DNA from: Homalodisca vitripennis
Taxonomy: Eukaryota > Arthropoda > Insecta > Hemiptera > Cicadellidae
Reading direction: 5' to 3'
Assembly (NCBI RefSeq): GCF_021130785.1
Contig: NC_060211.1
Coordinates: 120,342,501-120,406,500, forward strand
Length of the DNA: 64,000 nucleotides
The translations under genes and the position numbers were made by a program. The notes under the pieces were generated by a model that had not been told where the DNA came from, made no database searches, and worked only from the letters and a program-made list of their open reading frames with translations. Positions within the stretch are counted from its first letter, which is position 1, and every line of letters starts with the position of its first letter. This document shows, in pieces, positions 59,036-64,000 of this stretch.

Positions 59036-59961
59036 ATTTACCTTGTACCCAAGCATTTGTAAAGGAAAAAGCCTATTTCTTTTATAATTTCCTCAAACTA
59101 TAAGTAAAATGATAATACACTCATTTAATTTTTGAGCATGGTAAGAAAGTACTGGATGTAATTAACTTTTTTGCAAAAATTACGTATTTTGAATGAGTGA
59201 GAACAGTAGTATATTAAATAAATAATTATTTTAAAGCTTTTTATTTTCATAATGGAGTTCGATCTGAAGTTTCAATTTGTCGTATAAACGAAAGAGAATA
59301 CACATTTATTCTAGATTTATACTATATTGCTTGTACATCTATAGTTGTACATATTTAAACATTATCGAACATAATGATTTAACTTCATCGCATTTACATG
59401 CAATATCCCGTTGGTGAAGGATGATTTCTAATAGTTAGGAAGTCATTTAGGAGAAATTAGTTTTTGGAATGTCTAAATTTGATATTAATATTGTATTATT
59501 TATTATGCTAAAATTAATTTTAATGGAATTACGAGTAAGGTTTTTGGAGATTCTGCAGTAGTTTTGAAATAAAAACGATTAATATGGAAGTATATATGAC
59601 GGACTACATAAAAAAACGTGTTTAAATTTTTTAGTGACTTGTCTATATTAAGCCAATAATTAAGACATTTAATTGGTATATAAAACAGTCTTCTGAGTTC
59701 AATTATTATTCATATTATTAGGCCAAAAATATTAATGAATATAAAATGTAAATATAAGATAAAAAGCAACCAAATGAACTATTTTTGAGATTTGGCTTAC
59801 ATTCAGGAAATAAAGTTTACAACTATTAACAAACACATGTATTATATACTTATACAATTGAATTAATACAATAAATTACTAATATTAATGTTACACCAAG
59901 AGTATCAATTAGTTGTACAAATTCATATCCTCTCTGAAATGTATTCTGATGGTGAGTCTGC
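59036..59961. other. AT-rich stretch, nothing recognised
   Basis: I see no gene or repeat. Confidence 0.45.
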
Positions 59962-60057
59962 AAAGGAAACCTGAGAGGCGGCCACTATTGTTACTATTGT
60001 TGATAGTGTCACCGCCGATCGGGCGATACCTGCTACTGTTGTCGAAAGGTTTCCTTT
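59962..60057. repeat. Nested inverted repeats in a GC-richer block
   Basis: The outer arms AAAGGAAACCT (59962-59972) and AGGTTTCCTTT (60047-60057) are exact complements. Inside them GGCGG-CC-ACTAT pairs imperfectly with ATAGT-GTCA-CCGCC. The plus-strand frame at 59913-60332 passes through but continues into the GT array and is not credible as a gene. Confidence 0.85.
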
Positions 60058-60174
60058 ACCTGAAGGGTGAACATTGTACGTCCATATCCTGCAGGGCCGA
60101 TATGCATATCACTCTAACAAGTTGTATATACACTATACTCTCCTTTCTTTTAATATGTACAAGAGCGTTCAAGC

Positions 60175-60175
<1 letters not shown>

Positions 60176-60238
<63 letters not shown>
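60176..60238 (+). repeat. (TG)n microsatellite
   Basis: A perfect alternating TG array of about 63 bases, which produces long Cys/Val and Thr/His frames on both strands that are not genes. Confidence 0.97.
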
Positions 60239-60239
<1 letters not shown>

Positions 60240-62279
60240 GGACCCACACAAGGCCAACCACATTGTAACCTTGCGGAGCGCACGTGTGACCCGTGCAACC
60301 AATCACACACAAACAAAAACATTGTGACGTAACATTAAGTACACTTTACTACTTGTTTATAATTTACTTTGGATATCTATAGAAACAAAAGTTCAAATAA
60401 TTCTTCTATAATTTTAAGACTCCTGGAGCAATTAGAAGACTTGTGGGTCGCCTGACGATGAAACATATGATTTCGTGAGGCCTCGTCAAAAAAATCAATT
60501 ATAATATTGATGTGATGTTTTAAATATATTTACAACTAGCTTAATGTTTCAGTAGCTGAAATATATAACTAATGAATTACTATAGTATAAGTTATGATTG
60601 TCATTAACCAAATATTATATTGCATAGGTCTATGTAGTATTTTTTATTTATAAATCACAAAGCAATTGTATTGAGATATAATGAAACTTTAAACTCGTTT
60701 TACTATACTTAACTTTCGTTTTTGAATATACTTAACTATTATGACTGTTGGATATATTTGTTTAACAATTTACCCTTGGTCTAGACTGCTTTTCATAATG
60801 AGAACCTTCTTCGAACCGAAGAAGAAACTCTTGAACCGATGAAATCTTGCTGTAAGGGCTCATTTGAATTTCATAATCATCTTGTTTCAAGTAAACTCAA
60901 GAATTTCCAGCCACGCCGTATTCAAAGCGGCAAACTCGGAACGTATCTCTGTAAACCTTTGAATGTACCGTGTTTGACAGATGTTTCTCAGCAATAAACG
61001 GTTACAACTGTCGGAAGTACCCACCAGAAGCCATTAGGCCAGTCCACCATACATCAAGGTTAGCCTTGAGAGCCCAATTAGTGGCATGGCAATGCTTCCA
61101 TTGTAACCGAGTGAAACGACTCACAGAATACATAATTCTTTCTGTGCCTTACCTATCCACTTCTTTTAGTTAAACGATTATTTACATGCGTTCAGTATTT
61201 ATTAACCTACAACTGTTTCCTACAATTTAATCAACAGATAGATTCGCTTACTATCTACATCATGTCTTGAAGACTATTTGAGATCCGGTTTTTATAATTG
61301 GTAATAGCCACGTATGCTTTTTCAGCACTGAATGTGCATTTGAGTTACTGAAAACTAGTGCTCATAGGCATTAAAGTACCAGTAAAAGTTTTCTTCGAAC
61401 TGTAAAAGTTGGCATATAAAAACTTAATCGTCCGGCTATTTACATTATATTTGACGGACACTCTAATTAGTTTTTCAATTCATCACTGATAGCTTAATTT
61501 AATTACATAATTTCCGACAAAACGGTTGTAATAGGAATTCAAATATTAGGTAATAACCCAATTATACTCTCAGTTATTACATGTTTATTAAAAAAACATT
61601 AAACAATGAAGTTAAGTATATCAGGTATGAGAGTATACTTAGATATATTTTATTGAACGAAAAAAGTACACAAAATTTTGTATGTTCTAATATTGCATTC
61701 TTTAAAGATCGTATGGTATAAAAATAGTTATAAGACCGTTTTCCGTGCACTTTCAGGCTACTATAGTACGTGGTAAATTACTTACACTGACATTTAGGAT
61801 TTTTAGTTTATAAACTATGTTCGTACTTCCCGTGTACATTTTCTACAAGCATTTATCCTCTAAGTTGAACGCCTAAACTCTCAATATTGTCAGCTTTTCT
61901 AGCACTCATTTATTAATTAAAACGAAAAGCAAACCAGTTTATATGAAATCTTTTTAAAAAGTAATCGTAGAACCTGAATTATATTGCAAGGCTATTGTAA
62001 TTATTAGAACACTATAAATGTCGCACCTCCTCATAACTACGATTAGTGACGCTCATTTATGAAGGGTGAGCTAAAAATCTTAACGCCATAAGGTTATAAA
62101 TTTAGTGTGTCGGTGATGTTACAGATGAAAACTAATTTCTAAATATGTACTTATCCACGTAAAATAATGTATCAAAGCGTAATATTATATTTTTAAATTA
62201 GACCTTTTTCCCTAGTTTTATTAAGACACGTTTTAGAGATCGTCAATTTAGGGCATGTAAAGCAAAGCTACTTTATGAA
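60239..62279. other. Intergenic or intronic DNA
   Basis: A less AT-rich patch at 60990-61140 holds a 67-codon plus-strand frame (60970-61173) with no recognised motif. I see no other gene signal. Confidence 0.4.
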
Positions 62280-62545
62280 ATACTTGTGTACGGACTCGGT
62301 CTGGTTATATACAAGGTTTGCAAACACTGATATGTCGTGATTCCAGAATGCAGATGATTTGTAAACGAGACGTGGTCATTAGAGTCATGCGGTGCTCGAG
62401 TCTGGCATAGCCTAAATCATTAGTGGTCGACAAACGGCCAGTTGTGGACAAGGCGATGTGATCAATTATTGCGCTATCTGCCGACCGCCACATGTACATC
62501 TCTGCTACAGGTCACGGTACAGTAGTTAACCCGTGCGTTGGCAAC
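62280..62545. other. GC-richer block, function unknown
   Basis: About 260 bases stand out from AT-rich flanks. A 64-codon minus-strand frame (62305-62499) starts at ATG and is not recognised. Words such as GTGATCAATTATTGCGC occur inside. It could be a small exon or a conserved non-coding element. Confidence 0.25.
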
Positions 62546-64000
62546 TATTGATAATCAGTAGTTTGCTATAAATTTTGAAATAGAATAAAATGTTAAACAA
62601 TCGTATACATAATAAATTACACTTTGTTTTACAGTTTCAAAACATAGTCCTTCTGGTAATGTTTTCAAGAAATGTAGTTTTTGATAAAAGAAAAATATCA
62701 TTCAATTGTACAATTATTTATTTATATGTGATTTTTATGTAAATAACAATACGAGATAAAAAAAGCTGTTCATAAAACATTTTAGAAAGTGGTACAGTAT
62801 ACCAGAACATTTTTAAAATTTTTTTCTGGGTTCATAAAATAAAATTTAAATTGGGGGATTTGTCCAAATTTAAATTGGCATTAAATTACACGCCAAGTTA
62901 GGCAAACAAAAGTAGCTTAAATATAAGATATATTCTTGCGCCAGGATTCAACATGTTTGTGGTTTTATATGGGTGAGTTATCGTTTTTACAAGCTGCGTT
63001 ATATAGCATCGTTATATATAAATCTCAATAATTCGGTACGGATGATTGTTGTAGACTCTAGAGGTCATGGATAGTGAAGTTATGTAAAACTTCGCCACAA
63101 GTGCTACCATGAAGACCATTGCAATACGCCAATTTCGTATACAAAACTACCTAAAAATATACTAACAGATACAAGTTTACCTACAGCTATAAATTAACTG
63201 CATGTGGTATGAGAGCCGAGATATTTATTCTCAGTAATAAAGAGAGCAATTAACAATTCTTCTTTTGAGGTTCACCCACTTTATTTCGTTTCCTCCTTAA
63301 TAAAGAGAGCAGTAAATTAACTTTTTACGACTAAAGAGGATTTTAGTCCCTTTACCTCGCCGAAAAGATTATAAGGCCAATATAAATTTGTTTCTCGGTG
63401 TAATAATTCAGTTTAAACAGGTATAATAGAGGGTGCATTACAATATTTTGAATGTATAAAGTTTGCATGTATTTATTTACTGCCGTATAATAATGTACTG
63501 TATATTATAGGCATATTACTATATTGTAGGTAAGTGGATTAAATTCTACACAAATAATAATTGTATATATCTCTAGAAACTTTGAAAAGAGATTAGATTG
63601 TGTATAGACAACTGTCACACTTATGTAGTACACTTGATATTGTAGAGGTAATAAAATATCCTGACTGAAGCACACATATCCACAATTAATTACTGTAAAC
63701 AATAAGTAAATATTTCCAATGCAAAGGTTTGTTATTTAAGCTAGAAAGTTAGGGAATCAGGTATACTCAGTACATACATTATTCTATGAAAAATATTTAA
63801 AAAGTTAAATGCAAGTAACACTTTTTAACCATAACAATATGAAAAACTACGTACGTAAATGACAGATAAATTTTGATATGGTGATATCTTTGGTATGCCT
63901 TTAAACATCCAATATAAATAGAATTGTATATAAACAACGTTTACTTTCCATAGAATAAAAACTCGAATTTATTTGCAATAAAAATGTGAATTTAGTTCAA
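62546..64000. other. AT-rich stretch, nothing recognised
   Basis: AATAAAGAGAGCA(A/G)T occurs twice near 63237 and 63299, about 62 bases apart, a weak local repeat. I see no gene to the window end. Confidence 0.45.

Noticed and set aside
59913..60332. 139-codon plus-strand frame ending beyond the TG array, with antisense frame 60056-60322
   Set aside because: A large part is Cys-Val or Thr-His from the TG array; the rest shows no recognised domain and overlaps an inverted repeat.
1..64000. CRISPR array, rRNA, bacterial operon or viral genome
   Set aside because: No regularly spaced short direct repeats with unique spacers, no rRNA core words, no long tandem genes; base composition and signals are those of animal nuclear DNA.

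Overview
This is a eukaryotic, strongly AT-rich window (about two thirds A+T by eye) with no bacterial-style gene packing, no rRNA and no tRNA that I can recognise. It looks like animal nuclear DNA from an insect: it has long perfect (TA)n arrays, a (GT)n array, splice-like signals around short coding-looking blocks, an odorant-receptor-like coding fragment, a decayed LINE, and a decayed Academ-like DNA transposon. A hemipteran is my best guess, but that rests on general resemblance and cannot be proven from this window. No complete gene is visible; most of the window is intergenic or intronic.

Layout. 0-13 kb: non-coding DNA with a short cysteine-containing terminal-exon candidate (1503-1616, minus), a MITE-like inverted-repeat element (2002-2340), TA arrays and a few GC-richer patches (10.7-11.1 kb, 11.8-12.1 kb). 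14-25 kb: three diverged copies of one element (14.55, 19.90 and 24.32 kb), a second repeat in two copies (15.37 and 17.48 kb), and palindromes. 26.07-26.92 kb, minus strand: three coding-looking segments that together resemble an insect odorant receptor, either a partial gene or a pseudogene. 30-41 kb: hairpins, three local tandem duplications, a homeodomain/POU-type site cluster at 35.8 kb, and a candidate first exon of a Ly6/uPAR-type secreted protein (38323-38530, minus). 43.8-45.0 kb, minus strand: reverse-transcriptase relic of a non-LTR retrotransposon. 47.3-47.5 kb: a GC-richer block with nested inverted GGTCA-type sites. 52.7-55.2 kb: the clearest element of the window, a 2.5 kb DNA transposon with inverted terminal repeats of about 475 bp flanking a frameshifted gene with a PIN/XPG-like nuclease region and a C-terminal cysteine-rich region, which I assign to the Academ superfamily. 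56.3-56.5 kb: a CpG-dense island with a good splice acceptor at its edge. 58-62.5 kb: repeats, a nested inverted repeat beside a (GT)n array, and a GC-richer block.

A dispersed repeat family with two recognisable modules recurs at least ten times, from the first bases to 59 kb, and is the commonest repeat here. There is no operon-like co-operation to describe. The window's content is mobile-element remains, isolated exon candidates and possible regulatory islands in AT-rich DNA. All exon and regulatory calls below are unconfirmed readings of the sequence and carry low confidence unless stated.
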